Assembly: GCA_029940345.1 (NCBI GenBank)
Contig: JAOZRC010000325.1
Location: forward strand, 1 to 6,401
DNA length: 6,401 nucleotides
Direction: 5' to 3'
Source of the DNA: Desulfobacterales bacterium
Lineage (GTDB): Bacteria > Desulfobacterota > Desulfobacteria > Desulfobacterales > JAUCGF01
Made by a program: the position numbers and the translations under genes. Of the stretch, positions 6,381-6,401 are shown piece by piece (positions within the stretch are counted from its first letter, which is position 1; every line of letters starts with the position of its first letter). The notes under the pieces are model-generated. The model saw only the letters and a list, made by a program, of their open reading frames with translations. It was not told the DNA's origin and did not search any database.

Positions 6381-6388
6381 TCCTTTCT
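6381..6388 (-). promoter_or_regulatory. Ribosome binding site of the methyltransferase gene
   Basis: On the minus strand AGAAAGGA lies 8 nt before the ATG at 6372-6370, a reasonable Shine-Dalgarno match and spacing. It supports that start, which also coincides with the conserved N-terminal strand of the MeTr fold. Only 29 bp upstream of the gene are in the window and no promoter can be judged. Confidence 0.6.
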
Positions 6389-6401
6389 AAAATGGCAGGT
6401 A

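Noticed and set aside
5800..6390. A 196-residue open frame on the plus strand opposite the methyltransferase
   Set aside because: The minus-strand protein has clear family motifs across its full length. The plus-strand translation has no recognisable domain and is a shadow of that gene's codon bias.

Overview
The window looks like a chromosomal segment from a Gram-negative, probably anaerobic bacterium. A Desulfobacterota (former deltaproteobacterial) sulfate reducer is the best guess. The guess rests on the gene mix: a CHASE2-type class III cyclase, a type I secretion ABC transporter, and a methyltetrahydrofolate:corrinoid methyltransferase. An AACATCC-type tandem repeat of a kind I associate with such genomes adds support. 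This is inference from gene content; no marker gene in the window fixes the taxonomy.

Layout, left to right. (1) Bases 1-233 (+) are the 3' end of a gene cut by the window edge. It resembles the C-terminal tail of an Rpn/YhgA-like PD-(D/E)XK nuclease ('putative transposase'). A perfect Shine-Dalgarno sequence lies inside this tail, in front of an in-frame ATG at 57, so a 58-residue C-terminal protein may be made separately. (2) Bases 289-5522 (+) hold three co-directional genes: a GT-B glycosyltransferase (289-1524), a CHASE2 membrane adenylate cyclase (1551-3752) and a PrtD/LapB-like type I secretion permease/ATPase (3870-5522). The first two are 26 bp apart. The last two are separated by 117 bp, most of it a heptanucleotide tandem repeat. 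(3) Bases 5575-6372 (-) encode a MeTr-family methyltransferase that converges on the ABC gene. It probably belongs to an unrelated one-carbon operon that continues to the right of the window.

How the genes may work together (inference): the cyclase senses something in the periplasm and makes cAMP, the ABC protein powers export of a large secreted or surface protein, and the glycosyltransferase modifies that product or a surface glycan. The usual partners (HlyD-type adaptor, TolC-like outer-membrane protein, the exported protein) are not in the window, so the system is only partly visible.

The observations most worth following up are the internal start in the Rpn-like tail, the tandem repeat between cyclase and transporter, and the atypical signature motif of the ABC ATPase. 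I found no tRNA, rRNA, CRISPR array, insertion sequence or origin. No gap between genes exceeds 120 bases.
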